This document shows, one piece after another, positions 1 through 9,115 of a DNA stretch of 64,000 bases. This DNA comes from SZUA-254 sp964596065 (GTDB lineage Bacteria > Bacteroidota > Ignavibacteria > UBA10030 > SZUA-254), in NCBI GenBank assembly GCA_964596065.1, contig CAZQSM010000001.1:130293-194292 (forward strand). Reading direction: 5' to 3'. The notes under the pieces are model-generated. The model had not been told where the DNA came from, made no database searches, and was given only the letters and a program-made list of their open reading frames with translations. Made by a program: the position numbers and the translations under genes. Position 1 is the first letter of the stretch, and each line of letters starts with the position of its first letter.

Positions 1-2
1 TG

Positions 3-812
3 CCCGCCATCATGGTCCGCACGGAGGGGGAGATGGAACCGATCGACGGGCGGCGGGGACACCACGATTCGGTATTGCGGATCTACGCCCTCCGGCTGGC
101 GGACGAGTTCCGCAGGGCGGCGCTGCTGGCCTTCGACCTCGCCGACCGGATCCGGTACGAGGAGATCGAGATCCGCCTCGAACTGCCGTCCCGCATTCTC
201 GCGTCGACACCGCACGATTTCGACGGCGACGGACTGATGGACCTGGCACTGCTTTCCGTCCCGGACACGGTGTCCGGTTGGACACTGTCAGTCTACCTCC
301 AGGGAACCGGCGGTTTCAGGTTTCTCCGTTCCATCCCGGTCCCGATGACCGATCCCCGCCCGTCCGGCGCCACGATGTGGGTCGACGACCTGAACGGGGA
401 CGGCTCCGAGGACCTGATCCTGAACCTTCCGCCCCCCGGGGAGTCATTGATCGTCATCCTCGCGCGGGGGGACAGCGCGTTCGGCGAAGCCTCGACCATT
501 CAGCGTGACGTGCGCCTACGGACCAGGAAGGCGCTGACCGTCACCGATTTCGATGGCGACGGCACCCCGGACCTGGTCTTCTCCAATCAGCGGACGGGGA
601 CCGTGCAGTTCCTCCCGGGCGACGGCGACGGCGGGTTCAGCGGCCGCGTGAACCTCACCGGCGCGAGGGGAGTCGGCAGTTTTGCCATCGCCGACCTCGA
701 TCACGACAGGGAGAAGGAACTGATCCTGACCAACACGGTCGATGGCGTCCTCAGCGTGAACTCCTTCCACCACCCGATGATCCAGCCGAGGAGGACCGGA
801 CGGCGTGAATAG
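3..812 (+). CDS. FG-GAP/VCBS repeat protein, probably 5'-truncated by the window edge
   Basis: The protein carries four calcium-loop-like FG-GAP/VCBS repeats, seen as DFDGDGLMDLALL, DLNGDGSEDLIL, DFDGDGTPDLVF and DLDHDREKELIL at roughly residues 69-80, 126-136, 179-189 and 228-239 counted from an ATG at 12. Such repeats build beta-propellers in extracellular or surface proteins of the FCB group. The frame is open to the left edge and no signal peptide is visible after the ATG at 12, so the true start probably lies outside the window. Its last 8 bases overlap the start of the metalloprotease gene downstream, which suggests co-transcription and translational coupling. No catalytic motif is visible and the specific role is unknown. 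Confidence 0.75.
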   Translation, partial: PAIMVRTEGEMEPIDGRRGHHDSVLRIYALRLADEFRRAALLAFDLADRIRYEEIEIRLELPSRILASTPHDFDGDGLMDLALLSVPDTVSGWTLSVYLQGTGGFRFLRSIPVPMTDPRPSGATMWVDDLNGDGSEDLILNLPPPGESLIVILARGDSAFGEASTIQRDVRLRTRKALTVTDFDGDGTPDLVFSNQRTGTVQFLPGDGDGGFSGRVNLTGARGVGSFAIADLDHDREKELILTNTVDGVLSVNSFHHPMIQPRRTGRRE

Positions 813-2469
813 GACAAGCAGTCGTGACGCAGGATCCTGTTCCATCCGCCGCCGGGGATCGTCCGTCGCCGTGATCGCGCTCATCGCGTCGATGCTTTCC
901 CCCGGCGTCGCGGCGGGGGCGGAACACGGGCCCCGGTCGGAAGCCCTGCGGGCGCCCTCCGACAAATGCGGTCTGGCGTACAGGCTCGCCGAACGGGCGA
1001 TGGCCGGCAGGGAGGAGCTTCCCGCGATCATGGTCGAGTCTGCCGCGAGGCTGGCCGCCCAGAAGGAGCGGATCATCGGCGCCTTCCGGCTCACATACGA
1101 CACCGCCGGTGCCGACGCCCCCGCGATGCTCGACCGGGACGGGGAGCGTATCCCCGGATCGCACGAGGAATTCGTCGACTCCGCGGGAGCGATACTGAAT
1201 GATGTGTACGCCTATCAGACCGGCGTTCTCGGCTACCTGGACCCGATCCAGCCCGGGCAGGGGCCATACCTCGTCAACATTTTCCAGAATTCGTACTACG
1301 GCGAGACGGTGCCGGGGGCCAGGATCGGCTTCTCGACCCCGGCGAGGTATCTCACGCACATGAACATCGACAATGATTTCCGGTCGTTTTACAGCAGCGG
1401 GATGAATGGCCTCCGGGTCACCGTCGCCCACGAATTCTTCCACGCGATCCAGTTCGGCTCCTACGGCTACTGGAGCAGCGACCTCTATTTCATGGAATTG
1501 ACCTCGACGTGGATGGAGGACGTGGTCTATGACGGCGTCAACGACTATTACCAGTATCTCAGGGGCCCCGGCAGTCCCGGGGGATACGCGGCGAGAGGAC
1601 ATTTCGCGAAGCCCGATTTCTCCCTTGTGAGGACCGACGGGCTCACCGAATACAGCCGGGCGATTCTCGGGAAATTCATCGAAAAACAATATTCACCCGG
1701 GGTGATCCGGCGGGCATGGGAACTTGTCCCCACTCGGATCGCGGTCGACGCCCTCGACGCGGCCCTCGCCGAGGCAGGATCCTCGTTCCGGGAGGCATTC
1801 CTCCAGTGGTGCGTCTGGAACGCGGATACGGGTCCCGACGCCGACACCGTCGCCCACTATCCGGAAGGGAGGGAGTACCCGCGCGTCCTCTCGAACGCCG
1901 TGGTGGACTATATGTCCCCGGGACGTTCGATCTCCGGCACGATCGGAACGACCTCGTCGACCTATTATCCGGTCACGGTCCGGGGAGCCGGCATGTCGGT
2001 GATCGTTGCCAACCTCCGGACGGCCGGCGCCCCCTCCACGGTGTCGTTCCGGTACGACATGGCCGATGCCGGGGACGCGTCGTTCAAGCGGTTGTCGAAC
2101 GGGCTCTACGTGAGGCTGGACGTCCCCGACCCATCGAACTGGTCCACGATCGAAACCGCCCCGGCGCTCGTCGCTGGCGTCACCGCCGCGCCCAATCCCT
2201 TCGTCGATGGAGAGTCGCGCGCACTCGATTTTTACATCCCCGGGACCGCCCGGCCGGCCTCGGTGATCCTGACGGTGCTCGGCGTCGGGATGGAACGGGT
2301 ATTCCACGGTCCGCTCGGGGTCCGCGACGACCTCTCCAGCGCGTTCGTCCAGGTCGCCGAATGGCGCCCCGCCGACGCGTTCAGCCGACCCCTCGCCAGC
2401 GGCGTCTACGTCTACGTGCTCACGGTGGACGGCGCCGACCACACCGGTAAATTTTCGGTCATCCGGTAG
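805..2469 (+). CDS. MXAN_6640-type secreted putative metalloprotease with C-terminal FlgD/T9SS-like sorting domain
   Basis: 554 residues. An arginine-rich N-terminus followed by a hydrophobic segment (about residues 20-37) looks like an export signal. A zinc-protease motif HEFFH lies near residue 209 and is followed about 20 residues on by ELTSTWMEDVVYD, the pattern of the MXAN_6640 family of putative metalloproteases. From about residue 460 a module beginning APNPF and ending with SGVYVYVLTVDG...GKFSVIR matches the FlgD-Ig/type IX secretion sorting-domain style common in Bacteroidota and relatives. So I infer a secreted or surface-anchored peptidase. The start overlaps the FG-GAP gene by 8 bases and the stop is 8 bases before ccmA. 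Substrate is unknown. Confidence 0.8.
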   Translation: MNRTSSRDAGSCSIRRRGSSVAVIALIASMLSPGVAAGAEHGPRSEALRAPSDKCGLAYRLAERAMAGREELPAIMVESAARLAAQKERIIGAFRLTYDTAGADAPAMLDRDGERIPGSHEEFVDSAGAILNDVYAYQTGVLGYLDPIQPGQGPYLVNIFQNSYYGETVPGARIGFSTPARYLTHMNIDNDFRSFYSSGMNGLRVTVAHEFFHAIQFGSYGYWSSDLYFMELTSTWMEDVVYDGVNDYYQYLRGPGSPGGYAARGHFAKPDFSLVRTDGLTEYSRAILGKFIEKQYSPGVIRRAWELVPTRIAVDALDAALAEAGSSFREAFLQWCVWNADTGPDADTVAHYPEGREYPRVLSNAVVDYMSPGRSISGTIGTTSSTYYPVTVRGAGMSVIVANLRTAGAPSTVSFRYDMADAGDASFKRLSNGLYVRLDVPDPSNWSTIETAPALVAGVTAAPNPFVDGESRALDFYIPGTARPASVILTVLGVGMERVFHGPLGVRDDLSSAFVQVAEWRPADAFSRPLASGVYVYVLTVDGADHTGKFSVIR

Positions 2470-2477
2470 GCCCCGGG

Positions 2478-3128
2478 ATGCCGACGATCAACATCACCGC
2501 CGACCGGGTCCGGAAGGATTTCAACAGGAGGCCGATATTCACCGGCGTCACCTTTTCCCTCCGGGAAGGGGACACGCTGGCGGTCTCGGGCCGCAACGGC
2601 TCCGGTAAATCGACCCTGCTCAAGATCATCGCGTCGCTGCTTTCCCCGACGTCCGGTTCGGTCACGCTGACGGCTGACGGCCTCGAGATCCCGGACAGGA
2701 TGAAGTTCACGCGCATCGGCATGGTCGCGCCGTATCTCCACGTCTACGAGGAGTTCTCGGCGCTCGAAAACCTCCAGATCATCGACCGGATACGGGGCGG
2801 GACGCGCACCACCGGCGACTATGAACGGCTGCTCGGCATGGTGTCCCTGGGACAACGGAAGCACGACCACGTCAGGACGTTCTCGTCCGGGATGAAACAG
2901 CGGCTGAAATACGCCCTCGCGTGGATGCACCGGCCGGCGCTGCTCCTGCTCGACGAACCGCGGACCAACCTCGACGCGGAGGGGATCGCGATGATGCGGG
3001 ACCTCTTCGAGGAACAGCGGGCCACCGGCATCACCATCATCGCCACCAACGAACAGGACGACGTGGACCTGTGCGCCTCGAACATCTCGATCGGGACCGG
3101 GCCCGGGGGAAGGGGAGGGACGGCGTGA
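2478..3128 (+). CDS. ccmA: Haem exporter ABC ATPase CcmA
   Basis: 216 residues, the usual CcmA length. Walker A (GRNGSGKST, about residue 40), the ABC signature (SSGMKQR, about 138) and Walker B (LLLLDEP, about 155) are intact. CcmA with CcmB and CcmC loads haem onto, and ATP hydrolysis releases it from, the chaperone CcmE on the periplasmic side of the inner membrane. Its identity rests on context: it is followed directly by ccmB, C, D, E and F. The stop overlaps the GTG start of ccmB (GTGA, 3125-3128). The ATPase could on sequence alone belong to another small exporter, but the neighbourhood makes CcmA clear. Confidence 0.92.
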   Translation: MPTINITADRVRKDFNRRPIFTGVTFSLREGDTLAVSGRNGSGKSTLLKIIASLLSPTSGSVTLTADGLEIPDRMKFTRIGMVAPYLHVYEEFSALENLQIIDRIRGGTRTTGDYERLLGMVSLGQRKHDHVRTFSSGMKQRLKYALAWMHRPALLLLDEPRTNLDAEGIAMMRDLFEEQRATGITIIATNEQDDVDLCASNISIGTGPGGRGGTA

Positions 3129-3805
3129 AGGCGGGGGGCTTCATCGGCATCACGGCGGCGGTGTTCCGGAAGGACACGGCCTCGGAGCTCAGGACGCGGT
3201 ACGCGCTCAACGCGCTCTTCCTCTTCACGGTGACGACGCTCTCCATCATCCTTTTCTCTTTCCAGTCGGCGAAGGTCCCGACGCAGGTCCACGCCGGGCT
3301 CCTCTGGGTCCTCATTTTCTTCGCGGCGATGTCGGGCCTCTCGCGGACGTTCATCACCGAGGAGGACCGAGGGACGATCCTGCTCCTGAAGCTTTCGACG
3401 ATTTCCACCCCGGTGTTCTACGGCAAGCTCCTGTTCAACGTACTGCTGCTGCTCGCGCTGACCGCGGTCCTGACCGTCCTCTACGCACTCGTGGTCCCCG
3501 GGTTCGCCGTGGCGGGCGTCTGGACGCTCTGCACTTCGCTGTTCCTCGGCGCCCTCGGGCTCGCGTCGGCGTCCACGATCATCGGCGCACTGATCGCCAA
3601 GGCCAACGCCCGGGGAACCCTCTACCCGGTCCTGTCGTTTCCCATCGTGTTGCCGCTGCTGCTCACGGTCATCCAGGCGACGACCAGGGCGATCGAAAAC
3701 CCCTCCTGGGGGGCGGCGTCCGACGAATACAAGGTGCTCCTGTCCTACATCGTTGTGATCAACACGGCCTCGTACCTCGTGTTCGACTTCATCTGGAAGG
3801 ATTAG
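3125..3805 (+). CDS. ccmB: Haem exporter permease CcmB
   Basis: 226 residues from a GTG start that overlaps the ccmA stop by four bases; longer upstream readings of the frame only shadow ccmA. About six hydrophobic segments are visible (for example residues 24-41, 50-64, 94-120 and a C-terminal segment ending in FDFIWKD), consistent with the integral membrane CcmB. It pairs with CcmA and CcmC in the complex that handles haem and holo-CcmE release during cytochrome c maturation. The downstream ccmC has its own promoter candidate in the short gap (3811-3840), so expression of ccmAB and ccmCDEF may be partly uncoupled. Confidence 0.9.
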   Translation: MKAGGFIGITAAVFRKDTASELRTRYALNALFLFTVTTLSIILFSFQSAKVPTQVHAGLLWVLIFFAAMSGLSRTFITEEDRGTILLLKLSTISTPVFYGKLLFNVLLLLALTAVLTVLYALVVPGFAVAGVWTLCTSLFLGALGLASASTIIGALIAKANARGTLYPVLSFPIVLPLLLTVIQATTRAIENPSWGAASDEYKVLLSYIVVINTASYLVFDFIWKD

Positions 3806-3810
3806 GGTTT

Positions 3811-3840
3811 TTGAGGACGAGGGATTTTTCCTTATCTTGT
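3811..3840 (+). promoter_or_regulatory. Bacteroidota-type promoter for ccmCDEF
   Basis: TTG (3811-3813), 19 bases, then TATCTTGT (3833-3840). Predicted start of transcription is near 3847, 15 bases before the ccmC ATG. The spacing and -7 box match the same pattern seen upstream of many genes here. Confidence 0.6.
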
Positions 3841-3861
3841 GGATCATTATCCGATGAATGA

Positions 3862-4551
3862 ATGAGGATTTTCCAGCCAATACTGGCGATCTGGATGTCA
3901 GTGGTCATCGTCTGCGCATACCTGTTTCCGATCGTCCCGCAGGTCACGGCGTGGTACCAGTACCCCCTCATCCCGGGCCTGGAGGAGAAGGCCAGGATCC
4001 TCTTCTTCCACGTACCGCTTGCCTGGACCGCGGTCGTCGGGTTCGTCGTCTCGGTCTACCATGCCGTCCGGTACCTCCGGTCGAAGGGGATCGACCACGA
4101 CATCCGTTCCAGCGCCGCGGCCGGTCTCGGACTGCTCTTCTGCGCCCTCACGACGCTCACCGGGGCGATCTGGGCGAAGTTCTCCTGGGGATCGTTCTGG
4201 AACTGGGACCCCAGGGAAACCTCCATTTTCGTCCTCCTGCTCATCTACGGCGCCTATTTCGCCCTCCGGTCCTCGATCCAGGAGGACGAGAAACGCGCGA
4301 CGCTCGCCGCCGTCTACGCGATCATCGCCGGTGTGACGATGCCGTTCCTGATGTTCGTGATGCCGCGGATCATCGCCAGCCTGCATCCCGACCCCATCAT
4401 CAATACGCAGGGGAAGGTCAGCATGAACGGAACCATGCTCACCGTGTTCCTCTCCTCCCTCGCGGGGTTCACGGGGATCTACTTCTGGATGTATTCTCTC
4501 AAGGTCCGCCTCGCGCGGCTCGAATTCAAACGATCAATCACAGGTGACTGA
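3862..4551 (+). CDS. ccmC: Haem-handling membrane protein CcmC
   Basis: 229 residues with six hydrophobic segments. The tryptophan-rich haem-handling motif appears as WGSFWNWDPRET at about residues 112-123, flanked by periplasmic histidines (HVP near residue 50 and a later LHPDP), which are the features of CcmC in the WWD protein family. CcmC is needed to place haem onto CcmE. The gene stops one base before the GTG of the small ccmD. E. coli CcmC is of similar length (about 245 residues). The start is fixed by an ATG 22 bases after the promoter box; an out-of-frame ATG four bases upstream leads only to a shadow frame. Confidence 0.93.
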   Translation: MRIFQPILAIWMSVVIVCAYLFPIVPQVTAWYQYPLIPGLEEKARILFFHVPLAWTAVVGFVVSVYHAVRYLRSKGIDHDIRSSAAAGLGLLFCALTTLTGAIWAKFSWGSFWNWDPRETSIFVLLLIYGAYFALRSSIQEDEKRATLAAVYAIIAGVTMPFLMFVMPRIIASLHPDPIINTQGKVSMNGTMLTVFLSSLAGFTGIYFWMYSLKVRLARLEFKRSITGD

Positions 4552-4683
4552 GTGTACGCATTTCTCGAGGCAAACTCTCTCTACCTCGTCCTCGGCATTT
4601 CGCTGTTCGGATGGGCGGGGATATTTCTCTACCTGCGCAAACTGGACAGGAAAATCAGGCAACTCGAACGACAGGGTTCGTAA
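4552..4683 (+). CDS. ccmD: CcmD-like small membrane protein
   Basis: A 43-residue frame starts with GTG at 4552, immediately after the ccmC stop (4549-4551), and ends with TAA at 4681-4683. It reads as a short N-terminus, one transmembrane helix (LYLVLGISLFGWAGIFLYL, about residues 10-28) and a highly basic cytoplasmic tail containing KLDRKIRQLER. That is the layout of CcmD, the small subunit that stabilises CcmABC-CcmE and sits between ccmC and ccmE in most ccm operons. It is too short for common gene-calling thresholds and is easily missed. The call rests on position and topology because CcmD sequences are poorly conserved. Confidence 0.8.
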   Translation: MYAFLEANSLYLVLGISLFGWAGIFLYLRKLDRKIRQLERQGS

Positions 4684-4703
4684 ACAGAAAGGGATCATCG
4701 ACA

Positions 4704-5093
4704 ATGAACATCAAAATCATCCTGGCCGTGGTGGTGATCATCGCGGCGCTCGTCTTCGGGGCGGTCTCGTTCGTCGAAACGAACGTGGAATACACCGATT
4801 TCCGGGAGGCCGAAGGGGCTTCCAAAAAAGTCCAGGTCAAGGGGACCTGGGTGCAGGACCGCGAATCGAGATTTGACGCCGCCACCAGCCAGTTTTCGTT
4901 CTACATGGTCGACGACTTCGGCAAGACGGTCCACGTCGTCTACGACGGCGCGAAGCCGAACAATTTCGAAATCGCGGACGCGCTCGTCGTGAAAGGGAAG
5001 TTCCACGACGGTTCGTTCTACGCCGAGGACATCCTGACGAAGTGTCCGTCCAAGTACGAAGGCGGCCCGGAGACGATCCAGAAAACGCTCTGA
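4704..5093 (+). CDS. ccmE: Haem chaperone CcmE, CxxxY variant
   Basis: 129 residues from ATG 4704. One N-terminal membrane anchor (about residues 3-23) precedes an OB-fold domain ending in the haem-attachment region. Where E. coli CcmE has the haem-binding histidine motif HxxxY, this protein reads CPSKY (about residues 113-117, within ILTKCPSKYEGG): a cysteine replaces the histidine. That CxxxY form is known from archaea and Desulfovibrio-type System I*, which also lacks CcmH. No ccmG or ccmH follows ccmF here, in agreement. An upstream in-frame ATG at 4611 lies inside ccmD and is rejected. Confidence 0.93.
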   Translation: MNIKIILAVVVIIAALVFGAVSFVETNVEYTDFREAEGASKKVQVKGTWVQDRESRFDAATSQFSFYMVDDFGKTVHVVYDGAKPNNFEIADALVVKGKFHDGSFYAEDILTKCPSKYEGGPETIQKTL

Positions 5094-5149
5094 CCGGGCG
5101 GAGTTCCGCCATCATTCGGTAACGTTCTTTACACTTCTGCGGAGCACTT

Positions 5150-7147
<1,998 letters not shown>

Positions 7148-7159
7148 TCGCGCCACCAC

Positions 7160-7187
7160 CCCGGCCGCTGGTCGCCCCGCGGCCGGG
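7160..7187. terminator. GC-rich hairpin between convergent ccmF and the HMA lipoprotein gene
   Basis: A perfect 9-base stem (CCCGGCCGC at 7160-7168, GCGGCCGGG at 7179-7187) with a 10-base loop lies between two converging genes. It lacks a T-tract, so it may be a bidirectional transcript-end structure rather than a classic intrinsic terminator. Confidence 0.4.
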
Positions 7188-7201
7188 AGGGGCGAGGGAG
7201 G

Positions 7202-7546
7202 TCACTCGGCTTTGCAGCAGGCGTCGAGTTTTTCGTACGCCCCCGGGTCGCGGGTTTTGTCGTTGGCGTCATACCCCGCGTCGGTGATGGCGCGCTCGAT
7301 CGTCGGGAGGTTCGTCTGGGCGGGGATGAACCTGACCGTGACGAACTTCGATTTCAGGTCGACCTCCACCGATTTCACGCCCTCCACAGCGTAAACCGCC
7401 TTCTCAACGTTGCCCTCGCACATGCCGCAGATCATGGTCTTCGCGCTGATGACCTCCGTCCGCAGTTCGGGACCGCCGCAGCCGGCGAGGACGGCCGCAC
7501 ACAGCAGGATGGAGAACGGAAGCGTGAACGTTCGATGTCGTGTCAT
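7202..7546 (-). CDS. HMA-domain (heavy-metal-associated) lipoprotein
   Basis: 114 residues. A lipoprotein signal peptide with lipobox LAGC places the lipidated cysteine at residue 23. The mature part is one ferredoxin-like HMA domain; the metal site reads MICGMC, with cysteines at residues 40 and 43. In this fold such a CxxC binds Cu(I), Hg(II) or another soft metal. Further cysteines occur as ACC near the C-terminus. The mature protein would sit in the periplasm anchored to a membrane, so it probably captures or passes on metal there. A strong AAGGAG ribosome-binding site precedes the ATG. It lies 22 bases downstream of the DUF2318 gene on the same strand and near a Cus-type efflux operon, which favours copper or silver. 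Confidence 0.85.
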   Translation of the reverse strand: MTRHRTFTLPFSILLCAAVLAGCGGPELRTEVISAKTMICGMCEGNVEKAVYAVEGVKSVEVDLKSKFVTVRFIPAQTNLPTIERAITDAGYDANDKTRDPGAYEKLDACCKAE

Positions 7547-7568
7547 GCGTACTCCTTGCGTAAGTTGG

Positions 7569-8240
7569 TTATAAACGGATTTGCCATTTTTTTACCTGCG
7601 CGACGCTCATCACCACCCGGTCTCCCTCGATGCGGCTCGGGAACGGCTCCGGCGCATATTTCTGACAGGTACCCTGCAGGCCCTCGAGCGTGTTGAGCGA
7701 CCATTGCGTCTCGCAATTTCCGCACGAAAGCCTGTCGCCGTCGATCGAAAATTTCCTGGAATTGCACGGTTCGCACATCCGGTAGGCCGTCACCAGTTTG
7801 CCTTCCCCGGTGATGAACGCGAGCAGGGGTACGGTGACCGTCCCGTCGGAATATTCAAACTCCACGATCCTCTTCGCGCGGACCTCCCCGACCGGAATGG
7901 TGATCCGGTCCCCCTCGACCGTCGCCGCGATGCCCACCTGGTCCGCGTGGCCGCCGTCCGAAGCGAGGTCCGCCTCCACGCCCGGCTGGAGCGCGATCAC
8001 CGGGTGGTCTCCGCCCGGCAGGTTGTCGATGAAGAGGTAGATGGCGAATGCGGCGCCGAGCGCCGCGACGAGGTAGACCCAGCGTGGCTTACCGGCGGCA
8101 ATTTGCTTATCTTTTCCCTCGGCCGGAGCGTGCGCGGGGGGTACGGCGGCGCGCCGTTTGCCGCACTTCGGACAGAACGCCGCCCCGGAGCGAAGTACGG
8201 CGCCGCAACGGTCGCAGGGAACCGCGGGTATGGTGTTCAT
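7569..8240 (-). CDS. Zinc-ribbon, membrane-anchored DUF2318-like protein
   Basis: 223 residues. An N-terminal zinc ribbon has cysteine pairs C9/C12 and C23/C26. One transmembrane helix spans about residues 53-71. The C-terminal part contains MCEPCNSRKF (C156, C159) and LSCGNCETQW (C173, C176), the arrangement of the DUF2318 family of predicted Fe-S or metal-binding membrane proteins that accompany iron or copper transport genes. It is followed by the HMA lipoprotein gene, probably in the same transcript, and is driven by a promoter candidate at 8274-8304. The DUF2318 call is from motif recall; the function of the family is not firmly established. Confidence 0.75.
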   Translation of the reverse strand: MNTIPAVPCDRCGAVLRSGAAFCPKCGKRRAAVPPAHAPAEGKDKQIAAGKPRWVYLVAALGAAFAIYLFIDNLPGGDHPVIALQPGVEADLASDGGHADQVGIAATVEGDRITIPVGEVRAKRIVEFEYSDGTVTVPLLAFITGEGKLVTAYRMCEPCNSRKFSIDGDRLSCGNCETQWSLNTLEGLQGTCQKYAPEPFPSRIEGDRVVMSVAQVKKWQIRL

Positions 8241-8273
8241 GCGAGCCTCGGGGAATGGTGTGAAATCATCAGT

Positions 8274-8304
8274 ATAAATTAACGAAAGATGGGTATAATC
8301 CCAA
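8274..8304 (-). promoter_or_regulatory. Bacteroidota-type promoter for the DUF2318-HMA pair
   Basis: On the minus strand: TTG (8302-8304), 20 bases, TAATTTAT (8274-8281). Predicted transcription start near 8267, 27 bases before the ATG. Confidence 0.5.
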
Positions 8305-8329
8305 ACGGCGCCGCACCGGCGGGGAGGCG

Positions 8330-9115
8330 ATGACGGAAAGCGTTGTCATCGCGGGCATCTCGGCCATCCTGTCGTTCGTCGCCTCGATGCTCGGGCTGGG
8401 GGGCGCCGTCCTGTTGATCCCCGCCTTCCTCTACCTGCCGCAGCTGTTCGGGTCCCCGGCCCTCGGTGTCAAGATCGTGTCGGGGATGACATCGCTCCAG
8501 GTGATGTCGACGTCGCTGATCTCGGTCTTCCTGCATCACCGCAGGGGGGTGGTCGACCGGCGGATCGTCCTCACGATGGCCATTCCGATCGTGTTGAGCT
8601 CCTTCGTCGGCGCGATATTCTCCAGAGACGTCGACCCCCGGGGGATCATCGTCACTTTCGCCCTGATGGCGCTTGCCGGATCGGTCCTCGTGGTGAAGAA
8701 GAAGGAGGACATCCCCGGTTATGCCTCCGGGACCGATTTCCGGCCGATTCCCGCGGTCACGGTCGCCTTCCTCGTCGGTTTTTTCGGGGGGATGGTGGGG
8801 GCCCCCGGCGCGTTCATCCTGTCCCCCCTGATGATGACCCTCCTGCGCATCCCGACCCGGATCACCATCGGCTCGACGCTGGGCATCGTCCTGCTGGCGG
8901 CGGCCGCCACGTCGGCGGGGAAGGTGCTGGCCGGCCAGGTCCGGTGGGACCTCGCGGCCGCCGCGATCGCCGGATCGGTACCCGGCGCCATCGCCGGTTC
9001 GTCCCTCAGCCACCGGTTGAACGTCCGGACGCTCCGGGTGGTGCTCGCCGTCCTGATCGGTTCCGTGGGGGCCCTGATGCTCCTGCAGGCGTACGGCCTG
9101 GTCCCCGGATCATGA
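8330..9115 (+). CDS. TauE/SafE family membrane permease
   Basis: 261 residues with about eight hydrophobic segments arranged as two related halves, each opening with a glycine-rich helix: SMLGLGGAVLLIPAF near residues 19-33 and GFFGGMVGAPGAFILSP near 147-163. That duplicated glycine-rich pattern is typical of TauE/SafE (TSUP) permeases, which export sulfite, sulfonates or other organic anions across the inner membrane. Members are also found beside copper and c-type cytochrome genes. The ATG follows a GGGGAGGC ribosome-binding site. Its stop overlaps the end of the convergent RND gene by six bases. The substrate cannot be read from the sequence. Confidence 0.85.
   Translation: MTESVVIAGISAILSFVASMLGLGGAVLLIPAFLYLPQLFGSPALGVKIVSGMTSLQVMSTSLISVFLHHRRGVVDRRIVLTMAIPIVLSSFVGAIFSRDVDPRGIIVTFALMALAGSVLVVKKKEDIPGYASGTDFRPIPAVTVAFLVGFFGGMVGAPGAFILSPLMMTLLRIPTRITIGSTLGIVLLAAAATSAGKVLAGQVRWDLAAAAIAGSVPGAIAGSSLSHRLNVRTLRVVLAVLIGSVGALMLLQAYGLVPGS

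Noticed and set aside
4611..4703. Upstream in-frame ATG for ccmE at 4611
   Set aside because: It would run through the ccmD frame and remove the typical CcmE N-terminal anchor start.
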